Below, one piece after another: positions 1 through 7,400 of a stretch of 15,344 nt of DNA (the first letter of the stretch is position 1; each line of letters opens with the position of its first letter). The notes below the pieces were generated by a model. That model worked only from the letters and a program-made list of their open reading frames with translations, made no database searches and was not told the DNA's origin. This DNA is from Kiloniellales bacterium. Its GTDB lineage: Bacteria > Pseudomonadota > Alphaproteobacteria > Kiloniellales > JAKSDN01. The DNA lies in assembly GCA_022360075.1 (NCBI GenBank), contig JAKSDN010001514.1, positions 1 through 15,344 on the forward strand, read 5' to 3'. The translations under genes were made by a program, and so were the position numbers.

Positions 1-1221
1 AATGTTGGCGATGCCCGAGGCGATGAAGAGGTTTTCGCCGAGCGGCGGGGTCTGGAACCCGATGCCCAGCGCGCAAACCATCACCACGCCGAAGTGGACG
101 GGGTCGATACCCAGGCTGTAGGTGATCGGCAGCAGCACCGGCGTCAGGATCAGGATGGTGGCCAGCGTCTCCATGAACATGCCGACGAACAGCAGGAAGA
201 GGATCAGCATGGTCCAGATCAGGTAGGTGTTCTGGGTCGCGCTCAACATCGCCTCCGCGATGATCGCCGGGATCTGGTTCTCGACCAGCAGCCGGCCGAA
301 CACGGTCGCGGTGAAGAGGATCAGCAGCACGCGGCCGGTCAGCCAGGTCGTGGTCTCGAGCGAGCGGAAGAGGGCTGCCATGTTCAGCTCGCGGTAAACG
401 AAGAAGCCGATGACCAGCGTGTAGAAGATGGCGACGATCGCAGCCTCGGTCGGCGTAAAGAAACCGGAGTAGATGCCGCCCAGGATCACCAGCGGCGCCA
501 GGAGTGCCCAGAAGCCCTTGTAGAGCGTGCATAGGATGTTGCGGGCCGAGAAGCCCTCGGCCGAGCCGCGGTAGTCGCGCCGCTTGCAGACGATGTAGTT
601 CATGACGAGCAGGCTGCCGGCGATCACCAGGCCGGGCAGCACGCCGGCGATGAAGAGCTTGGGGATCGAGACCGACTGGAAGACGCCGAACTTCTCGACC
701 GCCTCGGGCGGCGGCTGCATGCCGAGCGCCGAGATGCCGAAGATCACCATGGGGATCGAGGGCGGAATGATGATGCCCAGGCTGCCGGAGGAGGCGGTAA
801 CGGCCGAGGCGATGCCCCGGTCGTAGCCGCGGTCGATCATGGCCGGGATCATCAGCATGCCAACCGCCGCCGTCGTCGCCGGGCCGGAGCCGGAGATCGC
901 ACCGAAGAACAGGCAGGCGAAGACGGTGGCGGCCGAGATGCCGCCGGTGAAGGGGCCGGCAAAGCTCTCGGCGACGTGGACCAGACGCCGAGAGATGCCG
1001 GCCGCCTCCATGAGGGCGCCGGCCAGGATGAAGGCCGGCAGCGCCATCAAGGGAAAGGAGCCCACCGAGGTGAAGGCGATCTGTACGAACTTGATCGGGT
1101 TTTCGCCCAGATAGAGGAACGAGATCAGCGCCGAGACGCCGAGCGCGACCGTGATCGGCGCCCCCAGGATCAGCAGTCCCAGAAACGAACCGAAAAGAAT
1201 GAGTACGATCGTGCCTTCCAT
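1..1221 (-). CDS. dctM: TRAP transporter large permease, DctM family (3' end cut off by window)
   Basis: This is the large membrane subunit of a tripartite ATP-independent periplasmic transporter. It forms the sodium-coupled translocation pathway in the inner membrane and works with DctQ and the binding protein DctP. I translated the reverse strand by eye: 407 codons are open from an ATG at 1221 to the window edge. The family is usually around 425-430 residues, so only a short C-terminal piece is missing. Visible family features are a hydrophobic N-terminus, the glycine-rich GAISGSGPATTAAVG segment near residues 107-121, the GIIIPPSIPMVIFG segment near 149-162, and a late PPLGENLF segment. 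Residues about 165-188 look like an extra loop compared with typical members. A GGGGGCG stretch 5 nt upstream could serve as ribosome binding site. It lies 56 nt after dctQ in the same operon. Family assignment is firm; the substrate is unknown. Confidence 0.95.
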   Translation of the reverse strand, partial: MEGTIVLILFGSFLGLLILGAPITVALGVSALISFLYLGENPIKFVQIAFTSVGSFPLMALPAFILAGALMEAAGISRRLVHVAESFAGPFTGGISAATVFACLFFGAISGSGPATTAAVGMLMIPAMIDRGYDRGIASAVTASSGSLGIIIPPSIPMVIFGISALGMQPPPEAVEKFGVFQSVSIPKLFIAGVLPGLVIAGSLLVMNYIVCKRRDYRGSAEGFSARNILCTLYKGFWALLAPLVILGGIYSGFFTPTEAAIVAIFYTLVIGFFVYRELNMAALFRSLETTTWLTGRVLLILFTATVFGRLLVENQIPAIIAEAMLSATQNTYLIWTMLILFLLFVGMFMETLATILILTPVLLPITYSLGIDPVHFGVVMVCALGIGFQTPPLGENLFIASGIANI

Positions 1222-1277
1222 GACAACGCCCCCGATTGTTTTTGGGCAGCGCCTTCAGCCCTGCCTTATTCGGTCGC

Positions 1278-1829
1278 TTAATGGCCGCTCTTCTCGGCGG
1301 CTCCGCCTTCCTCAATCAGCTTCTCGACCTCTTCCTTATCGGGATCGCGGATATCGATCCCCTTGACCAGCTTGAAGTAGTTCACCTGAATGATCCGGAT
1401 CGACATGAGCGTGAAGGCGATCGGCAGGATCGTGTAGACGTACTTCATCGGAATGCCGAGGGTCTGCGACTTCCAGAAGAGGTTCATTTTGAAGAACACG
1501 AAATTGAAGCTCAGATAGACGAAGTAGACGTTGAACGCCAACCAGAAGAGATCGGCGATTCCCTCGATCACATGGACGGCCCGCTTCGGCAGGGCCTTGA
1601 ACTGAAAGGTGACGCGGTTGTGCGCCGAAAGGCGCGCGGCGTAGCTCGCGCCGAAGAAAACGAACCAAACGAACATGTAGGTGGCCAGCTCCTCGCTCCA
1701 GGAGAAGGAGTAGCCGAAGAACTCTCTGGACAGGATTTGGGCGAAGAGCAGGAGAACGAAGATCGCCAGCAGCGTGCGGCAGATATAGCTCTCGATGTTA
1801 TCGAAGATCCGCTTCAAGATGCCGACCAT
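1278..1829 (-). CDS. dctQ: TRAP transporter small permease, DctQ family
   Basis: This 183-residue protein is the small membrane subunit that pairs with DctM in a TRAP transporter. Four hydrophobic segments are visible at about residues 17-38, 49-65, 91-113 and 129-149, the normal DctQ topology. The family signature around residues 42-61 (SWSEELATYMFVWFVFFGA) and the LGIP-KYVY segment before the last helix are present. The charged C-terminal tail is cytoplasm-like. The start at 1829 is supported by a GGGGGA ribosome binding site (minus strand, 1843-1838) eight bases upstream. The gene sits between dctP, 121 nt upstream, and dctM, 56 nt downstream. The dctP side carries a large stem-loop, so dctQM expression probably depends on readthrough from dctP. 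Confidence 0.95.
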   Translation of the reverse strand: MVGILKRIFDNIESYICRTLLAIFVLLLFAQILSREFFGYSFSWSEELATYMFVWFVFFGASYAARLSAHNRVTFQFKALPKRAVHVIEGIADLFWLAFNVYFVYLSFNFVFFKMNLFWKSQTLGIPMKYVYTILPIAFTLMSIRIIQVNYFKLVKGIDIRDPDKEEVEKLIEEGGAAEKSGH

Positions 1830-1847
1830 GATCCTGCTCCCCCTTCG

Positions 1848-1911
1848 AAAAAGTGCGCTCTACGCTGCCCTGCGGGCAGATCGGGACTCGCGTCCTTCCC
1901 GTAGAGCGCAC
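1848..1911 (-). terminator. Large branched stem-loop with U-tract between dctP and dctQ (partial terminator or attenuator)
   Basis: A perfect 12-bp inverted repeat, GTGCGCTCTACG (1853-1864) with CGTAGAGCGCAC (1900-1911), encloses two more hairpins: CTGCCC-TGC-GGGCAG (1865-1879) and GGAC-TCGC-GTCC (around 1884-1895). Read on the minus strand, the closing stem is followed at once by TTTTT (1852-1848) and then by the dctQ ribosome binding site. The shape fits a branched intrinsic terminator, or a 3' stabiliser, inside the operon. It would let the binding protein be made in excess over the permease, as commonly needed in binding-protein transporters. The repeats are seen directly; the regulatory effect is inferred. 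Confidence 0.75.
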
Positions 1912-1950
1912 CTCCAAGCGTAACAGAACGATCCGTCAGGACTAAGGCTC

Positions 1951-2964
1951 TTAGTCGACGGTCGGACGGCCGAGGGACGTCAGGACGGCATTGAGCTTAT
2001 CCTTGCCGCCGATGCTGTCGTAGAACTTCGGCCAGACCGCCGTGGTCGCCGCCTCGATCCACTCCTTCTCGTCGTTGTCGGGATCGACGATCTCCATGCC
2101 CTTGGCGACGAGGTCCTTCTTGAGGGCCGCTTCGGTGTCCTGCAGGTACTGGGCGCTGAACTCGGTCGCCTCGGCGCCCGCCTCGAGGATCGCCTGCTGG
2201 ATCTCCTCGGACTGCTCCTGGAACACGGCCTCACTGATGATGATCGGCTCGAGCAGGAAGAGGTAGCGGATGTTGGTGATGTACTTCTGCACCTCGTAGA
2301 ACTTCATCGCGTGGATCGTGATGTAGGGCGTGTCCTGCCCGTCGACGACGCCCTGCTGCAGGGCCGTGAAGGTCTCCGACCAGGCCATCGGCGTCGGGTT
2401 GTTGCCCCAGGACTTGTAGGTGTCGATCATGATCTCGTTCTTCGGTACCCGGACCACGAGATCGCTGAGGTCGTCCAGGGTCTTGACCGGCTTCTTGGAG
2501 TTGGACAGCACCCGATAGCCGGCATAGGACCAGGCGACGATGCGCACGCCGGCATCGCGGATCGTGTTTTCCTTCAGCTCCTTGCCGACGTCACCCTGGG
2601 TGAGCTGAACCGCTTCGTCGAGGCTCAGGATCATGTAGGGCAGAGTCAGGATGCCGACGGTCGGCGAGAACGGCGTGATGTTGTTGATCGCCAGCACGGA
2701 GAAGTCCAGCAGGCCCATCGCCGCGTCATTGACCGTGTCCTGCTCGCTGCCGAGCTGGCCATTGTGGAACATCTGGATCTTGTGCTTGCCGCCGGTCTTG
2801 GCCTCGAAGACTTCGGCGAACTTCTTGCCTGCTGCATCCTGGGTGCCGCCGGCCGCATCGCCGAGCGCCATCTTGAAAGTCTTCGCCGAGACGTCGTCAG
2901 CGACGTTGAAGAGCAGTGCCACGGCCAGACCGGCCGTTGCGGCGACTTTTCCCGCAAGTCTCAT
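1951..2964 (-). CDS. dctP: TRAP transporter solute-binding protein, DctP family
   Basis: This periplasmic protein captures the solute and delivers it to DctQM. The start at 2964 gives 337 residues and is chosen over an upstream in-frame start at 3006 because an AGAGGAGG ribosome binding site lies just before it and a clean signal peptide follows. That peptide covers residues 1-27, with likely cleavage after VSA. DctP hallmarks include GYRVLSN (148-154) and, after a DDL motif, the VVRVP segment whose Arg172 matches the conserved arginine that usually binds the ligand carboxylate. The NPTPMAWSETFTALQQGVVD segment follows at about 188-207. The length is normal for the family. It is first in the operon, divergent from a LysR gene, with a structured leader and a stem-loop after it. 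A carboxylate ligand is likely from the conserved arginine; its identity cannot be read. Confidence 0.95.
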   Translation of the reverse strand: MRLAGKVAATAGLAVALLFNVADDVSAKTFKMALGDAAGGTQDAAGKKFAEVFEAKTGGKHKIQMFHNGQLGSEQDTVNDAAMGLLDFSVLAINNITPFSPTVGILTLPYMILSLDEAVQLTQGDVGKELKENTIRDAGVRIVAWSYAGYRVLSNSKKPVKTLDDLSDLVVRVPKNEIMIDTYKSWGNNPTPMAWSETFTALQQGVVDGQDTPYITIHAMKFYEVQKYITNIRYLFLLEPIIISEAVFQEQSEEIQQAILEAGAEATEFSAQYLQDTEAALKKDLVAKGMEIVDPDNDEKEWIEAATTAVWPKFYDSIGGKDKLNAVLTSLGRPTVD

Positions 2965-3017
2965 GTGAACCTCCTCTGTTGTTCCTGAGCGGTGAACATA
3001 GCCCAAGCTTCATCGGC

Positions 3018-3035
3018 ACCGGGACGACACCCGGT
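3018..3035 (-). promoter_or_regulatory. Hairpin in the dctP 5' leader, near the gene
   Basis: ACCGGG and CCCGGT form a perfect 6-bp dyad around a 6-base loop, 53 bases upstream of the dctP ATG. If the dctP promoter is at the palindrome near 3160, this hairpin is transcribed in the leader. Its role is unknown. Confidence 0.45.
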
Positions 3036-3082
3036 CACCTCAACGAACCATTCTGGCGAGTTTCCGCCTTCCCTACTAGCGG

Positions 3083-3113
3083 TCCGGATCTTCTTGGCCG
3101 ACGGCGATCCGGA
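3083..3113 (-). promoter_or_regulatory. Hairpin in the dctP 5' leader, far from the gene
   Basis: TCCGGATC (3083-3090) and GATCCGGA (3106-3113) are perfect 8-bp arms around a 15-base loop. It lies between the presumed divergent promoters and dctP, so it would be part of a leader of about 185 nt. It could be an RNA leader structure or a DNA operator; the sequence does not decide. Confidence 0.5.
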
Positions 3114-3155
3114 ATACCGGAGCCGCCGCAGTGGAACCTGGACCTCGAGGAAAAC

Positions 3156-3186
3156 ACTATCATGAAACCTAGGTTTCACATATAGT
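3156..3186. promoter_or_regulatory. Shared operator palindrome with divergent -10-like boxes between dctP and lysR
   Basis: TGAAACCTAGGTTTCA at 3163-3178 is a perfect 16-bp palindrome in an AT-rich island of a GC-rich region. On the plus strand TATAGT (3181-3186) follows two bases later. On the minus strand GATAGT (3161-3156) follows one base later. Both resemble -10 hexamers, so one regulator bound here could cover both promoters. No good -35 boxes are visible, which fits activator-dependent promoters. The even-centred palindrome is not the classic LysR T-N11-A box. The palindrome is certain; the promoter reading is inference. Confidence 0.6.
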
Positions 3187-3228
3187 AGAAATGGGCGCTC
3201 AAGGTTTGATAAAGATGAAACATACAAG

Positions 3229-4164
3229 ATGATTCAGAAGGCGCTTCTCGGGCGGGTCAGCGATGTCGATATCCGGCTGCTGAGGGTGTTTCGGTCAGTC
3301 GTCGCCTGCGGCGGCATATCGGCGGCGGAGCTGGAGCTCAACATCGGCCGCTCGACGATCAGCCGGCATGTCAGCGACCTCGAGCTGCGGCTCGGGGTGA
3401 AGCTCTGCGAGCGGGGCCCGGCCGGTTTCGCCCTGACGGCCGAGGGCGAGCAGATCTACGACGCCTCGTCGCGGCTGCTGTCGGCCATCAACGCTTTTCA
3501 GGACAGCGTCGACGAGGTGCACCAACGCTTGAGCGGGCACCTGGCCATCGCCCTGTTCGACAAGACCGTGTCCAACCCCCAGGCCCGGCTGTCGGAGACC
3601 ATCGCGATCTTCGACGAGGCCGCACCCGAGGTCACGATCGAAATCCACAAGGAGCCGGTCAACGTGATCGAGAGCGGCCTGCTGAGCGGCCGCTTCGCCC
3701 TGGCGATCATCCCGACCCACCGGCAGTCCAACAGCCTGGACTACTTCCCGCTCTATCCGGAGCAGATGTACCTCTACTGCGGCCGCGGCCATCCGCTGTT
3801 CGGCCAGCCGGACGCCGACATCAGCCAGGCCGACGTGCGCCGTTGCAAGTACGCGGGCATCGGCTTCCATTCGCCGAACATGATGGTGAGCCATCGCCTG
3901 AAACTGACTCGCAGCGCCGACGTCTACGACGAGGAGGCGCTGGCCGCGCTGATCCTCTCCGGACGCTATCTCGGCTTCCTGCCCGATCACTACGCCCATG
4001 ACTTCGTCGAGCGCGGCGAGATGTGGCGCCTGCGCCCGGACACCTACCACTATCAGAGCGACCACTCCGCCATCCTGCGCCGCGCGCCGAAGCCTTCCCG
4101 TCTGGTCGCCACCTTCCTCGACTGCCTGCTCCGTGCGCATGCGCCCGTGGCGCGCAAAGCGTGA
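3229..4164 (+). CDS. LysR-family transcriptional regulator, divergent from the TRAP operon
   Basis: This 311-residue protein has the LysR layout. A winged helix-turn-helix spans about residues 13-72 (VDIRLLRVFRSVV, then SAAELELNIGRSTISRHVSDLE, LGVKLCERG and FALTAEGE segments). A periplasmic-binding-protein-like effector domain follows from about residue 98 to 300. LysR proteins usually control a divergent neighbour in response to a small ligand and repress their own gene. Here the neighbour is the dctPQM transporter, with a 264-bp shared region holding a 16-bp palindrome. That makes control of the TRAP operon the natural reading, with the transported solute or a derivative as candidate effector. 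No clear ribosome binding site precedes the ATG, so expression may be low. The ATG at 3215 runs straight into a stop. Family assignment is firm; the regulon is inferred. Confidence 0.93.
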   Translation: MIQKALLGRVSDVDIRLLRVFRSVVACGGISAAELELNIGRSTISRHVSDLELRLGVKLCERGPAGFALTAEGEQIYDASSRLLSAINAFQDSVDEVHQRLSGHLAIALFDKTVSNPQARLSETIAIFDEAAPEVTIEIHKEPVNVIESGLLSGRFALAIIPTHRQSNSLDYFPLYPEQMYLYCGRGHPLFGQPDADISQADVRRCKYAGIGFHSPNMMVSHRLKLTRSADVYDEEALAALILSGRYLGFLPDHYAHDFVERGEMWRLRPDTYHYQSDHSAILRRAPKPSRLVATFLDCLLRAHAPVARKA

Positions 4165-4429
4165 GGGCCCAAGTCGGTTCCCGCGGCCTATCTCGAACGC
4201 GTGCGGATGAGCTACGAACTCCGTCGGATCCGCGGGTGCTGCAAGCGCGACCCGACTCGCCGATCTCCAAACCGTCGATATGCCCGCAGCAGGCAGGTCG
4301 ATACGCCGCGTGACCGTAAGGTTAAGAGTGTTCCCGTAAACAGGGAGACGATTGCGGATTCAGGGATGCCGCCGCTAGACTTCTTGCCGGCGGAGGTAGC
4401 GCCCAATTCACGCCGGAGGACAGGATCTA
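4165..4429 (+). other. Intergenic region between lysR and the SEL1 gene
   Basis: These 265 bases show no convincing gene. A modest dyad, GCGGAT (4203-4208) with ATCCGC (4228-4233), lies shortly after the lysR stop but has no T-run, so it is at best a weak transcript end. A possible sigma-70-like promoter for the SEL1 gene is TTGCGG (4352-4357), 18 bases, TAGACT (4376-4381). It fits consensus only moderately. The SEL1 ribosome binding site GGAGGA lies at about 4415-4420. Confidence 0.4.
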
Positions 4430-7400
4430 GTGCTCTGTCGAAAAGGGAAGAAACATAGAGACGAAAGCCATCCGGTCATCGGGAGTGCCAGGTACAGCGG
4501 CCTGTTCGCGAGTGCGCTCGCCGCTACCTTATGGTTCATTTCTTCATTCGGGGCCCATGCAGGGGTCGGCTCCGGAACCGAAGGACCGGCGATCGAGGCC
4601 GCGGACTCACCATCCGCCCGGATCGTCCCACAGACCGGCACGGCGCCACCTGACGCCCAGACTTGGCTGCTTTCGCTATGGAACGACGACAAGGGCCTGA
4701 GCCCGATCGCGTTTCCGATGCTCGAGCAGCTCGCGGCCGAGGGCGAGCCCTTGGCCCAGTTGCGTTTGGGTCAGGCCTACTGGCACGGCGAGATCGTCGA
4801 GCAGGACCAAACGGAGGCGGTGCTCTGGTATCGACGCGCGGCCGAGGGGGACGAGCCGCTCGCCCAGGCTCTCTTGGGCGGCGCCCTGGTCGAAGGCATC
4901 GGCACGGCGCGCGACGCCGAGCAAGGCCTGGAGTGGCTCTACCGGGCGGCCGAGCAGGACGACGTAACGGCCTTCCTGACGTTGGCCTACTACTTCGACA
5001 AAGGCATCGGCGTCGAGCCCGATCGCGGCAAATTCGCCTATTGGACCGGAAAGGCCGCTGAGTTTGGCATTCCCGAAGGCCAGACTGCACTCGGGGGTGC
5101 CTACCTCGAGGGTTACGGCGTCGAGCGGAATGTCGCCGAGGGTCTGCGCCTGATTCGGCTCGCCGTCGAGCAGGGCAATGCCCTCGCCCAGTACACATTG
5201 GCGTTGCTGCATGACAAAGGCGAGTTGGTCGAGCTCGACAGAGAACGCGCCCTCCAGCTTGGACTTCAATCGGCGGAGCAGGGCTTTGTGCCTGCGAAAA
5301 GCGCGGCTGGTGCCTGGTTGCTCGATCGTGCCCAAAGCGAAGAGGAACGGACGAAGGGCCTGCGCCTGCTGGAGGAGGCGGCCGAAGCGGACGATCCCGA
5401 CGGTCTAAGCTACCTCGCCTGGTTCTACCGCGAGGGTCAAGGGGCCGAACGGGATCTGGAGGCTTCCTTCAACCTGGTCCGGCGCGCGGCAGAGCTGGGC
5501 GACTCGCGATCCCAGTTTCAGGTGGGTTGGGCCTATTGGGTTGGCGAGACCGTAACGCAAGACAACCGAGAGGCCGTGGCCTGGTTCGAGCGCGCGGCCG
5601 AGCAGGGCCATGCGACGGCGCAGGCCTACCTCGGGGCTGCCTTGGTCGAAGGCGACGGCGCGCCGCAGGACAGTGCACGGGGCCTCGAGCTGATCCATCG
5701 GGCCGCAGAACTCGGCGACCCGACGGCTTTCGTCTTGCTCGCGACCTACTTCGCCAACGGCATCGGCGTCGAAGCCGATAGCCAGGAATCGATCCGTTGG
5801 GCGAAACGCGCCGCCGAGCTCGGAGAACCGAGGGGACAGGCGCTGCTGGGCAGCGCCTACCTGGATGGCTTTGGCATCGAGAAGGACCCTGACGAAGGTC
5901 TTCGCCTGATCCGGCTGTCCGTCGAGCAAGGCGACGCCCTCGGTCAGTACAGGCTCGCCTGGATGCACGACAACGGCATCGGAGTCGCGAAAGACCGCGA
6001 CCGGGCGCTCGAGCTCTATCGGCTTTCCGCGGCGCAAGGCTCTACCAACGCCATGGCGATGGCCGGCAACCTGCTCGTCCATCGCCGGGCCAGCGATGCC
6101 GAACGCAACGAGGGTCTCGCGCTGATCCGCGAAGCCGCCGAACGGCAAGACCCGCTCGGGCAACACATGCTGGCCGTATTCCATACCCAAGGCGTGGACG
6201 TCGAACAGGATCTTGAGAAAGCGCTCGACCTGTTCGCGCGGTCGGCGTCCCAGGGCTTCGTTCGGGCGAAGGCGTTTCGCGGGCAGATTCTCGTCGAGGT
6301 CGCCCAGAGCGACGCGGAGCGAACGCAAGGTCTGCGCTTGCTCGAGGAGGCCGTCGAAGAGGGCGACGCCTACGCTCAATACACGCTCGGCCGGAAGTAC
6401 CTCGACGGAATCATCGTCGAAGCGAACATCCGGCGCGGGATCGAACTGCTCAGACAGTCGGTAGCCCAGGGTCTCCCTGGCGCGAAAGCGACGACGGGCA
6501 TGGCCCTGCTGGGGCACGAAGAGAGTGACGCCGCCAAAGCGGAAGGCCTGCGCCTCGTTCAAGAATCCGCGGAAGCAGATGAGCCGGCAGGACTGCTCAT
6601 GCTCGCTGGGCTTCACGATCAAGGCGCGGTCGTGGAGCGTGACCTCGACAAGGCCGTTTCGCTCGTCCGCAGAGCTGCCGAGCAGGGCAACGCCTACGCC
6701 CAAAGCCAACTCGGCACGCTTTACGACCGGGGCTATGGCGTCGAGCAGGACGATAGCCAAGCCTTGGCTTGGTATCGCCAGGCGGCGGAGCAGGGCTCGC
6801 CAGAAGGGCTAACCGGACTCGCGGCATTCCATAGAGACGGCCGCGTCGTGCCTCGAGACCCGGATGAGGCCATCAGGCTCTTGACGCTGGCGGCGAACCG
6901 AGGCCACAGCGATGCGCAGAACGAGCTCGGGCGCCTCTACGATGGCAGTGAGGCTGCCCTGCGGGACAGCGATGGCGTGCCGCAGGACGATGCTCTGGCC
7001 GTCTACTGGTACCGTCGCGCGGCCGAGCGCGGCTTCGGCCTCGCCCAGAACAACCTCGGCATGCTCTACGAAAAGGGACTGGGCGTCGCGCAGGACTACG
7101 AGGAAGCGGTCAGGCTCTACCGGCTCTCCGCCGAGAGCGGCTTCAGGGGCGCGCAGAACAACCTCGGCCGCATGTACGCGGACGGTCGCGGCGTTCCACA
7201 AGACGGCTCGAAAGCTCTCGAATGGTATCTCAAGGCGATCGAACAGGACCATCCCACTGCCATGAACAATCTCGGTGTCCTTTACGACAGAGGGCTCGGC
7301 GTCGAACAAGACGCGAAGCTGGCTTTCGAGTGGTACAGCAAGGCCGCCGAACTCGGCGACATCACGGGCAAGACGAACTTGGGAAGCGCCTATCTCGAAG

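Noticed and set aside
1241..1265. Small dyad GGCAG/CTGCC between dctQ and dctM
   Set aside because: Only 5 bp with an 11-base loop, and followed on the transcribed strand by A's, so it is not a terminator and may be chance.
94..1281. Several plus-strand frames opposite dctM
   Set aside because: The minus strand reads a complete, membrane-rich DctM protein; the plus-strand products are Gln/Arg/Asp-rich shadows.
2961..3227. An 88-codon minus-strand frame in the dctP-lysR intergenic region
   Set aside because: No ribosome binding site or family similarity, and it covers the promoter palindrome and dctP leader hairpins.
5405..6760. A 451-codon open frame antisense to the SEL1 gene
   Set aside because: It mirrors the repetitive, GC-rich SEL1 codons, has no family features or ribosome binding site, and such shadows are expected here.
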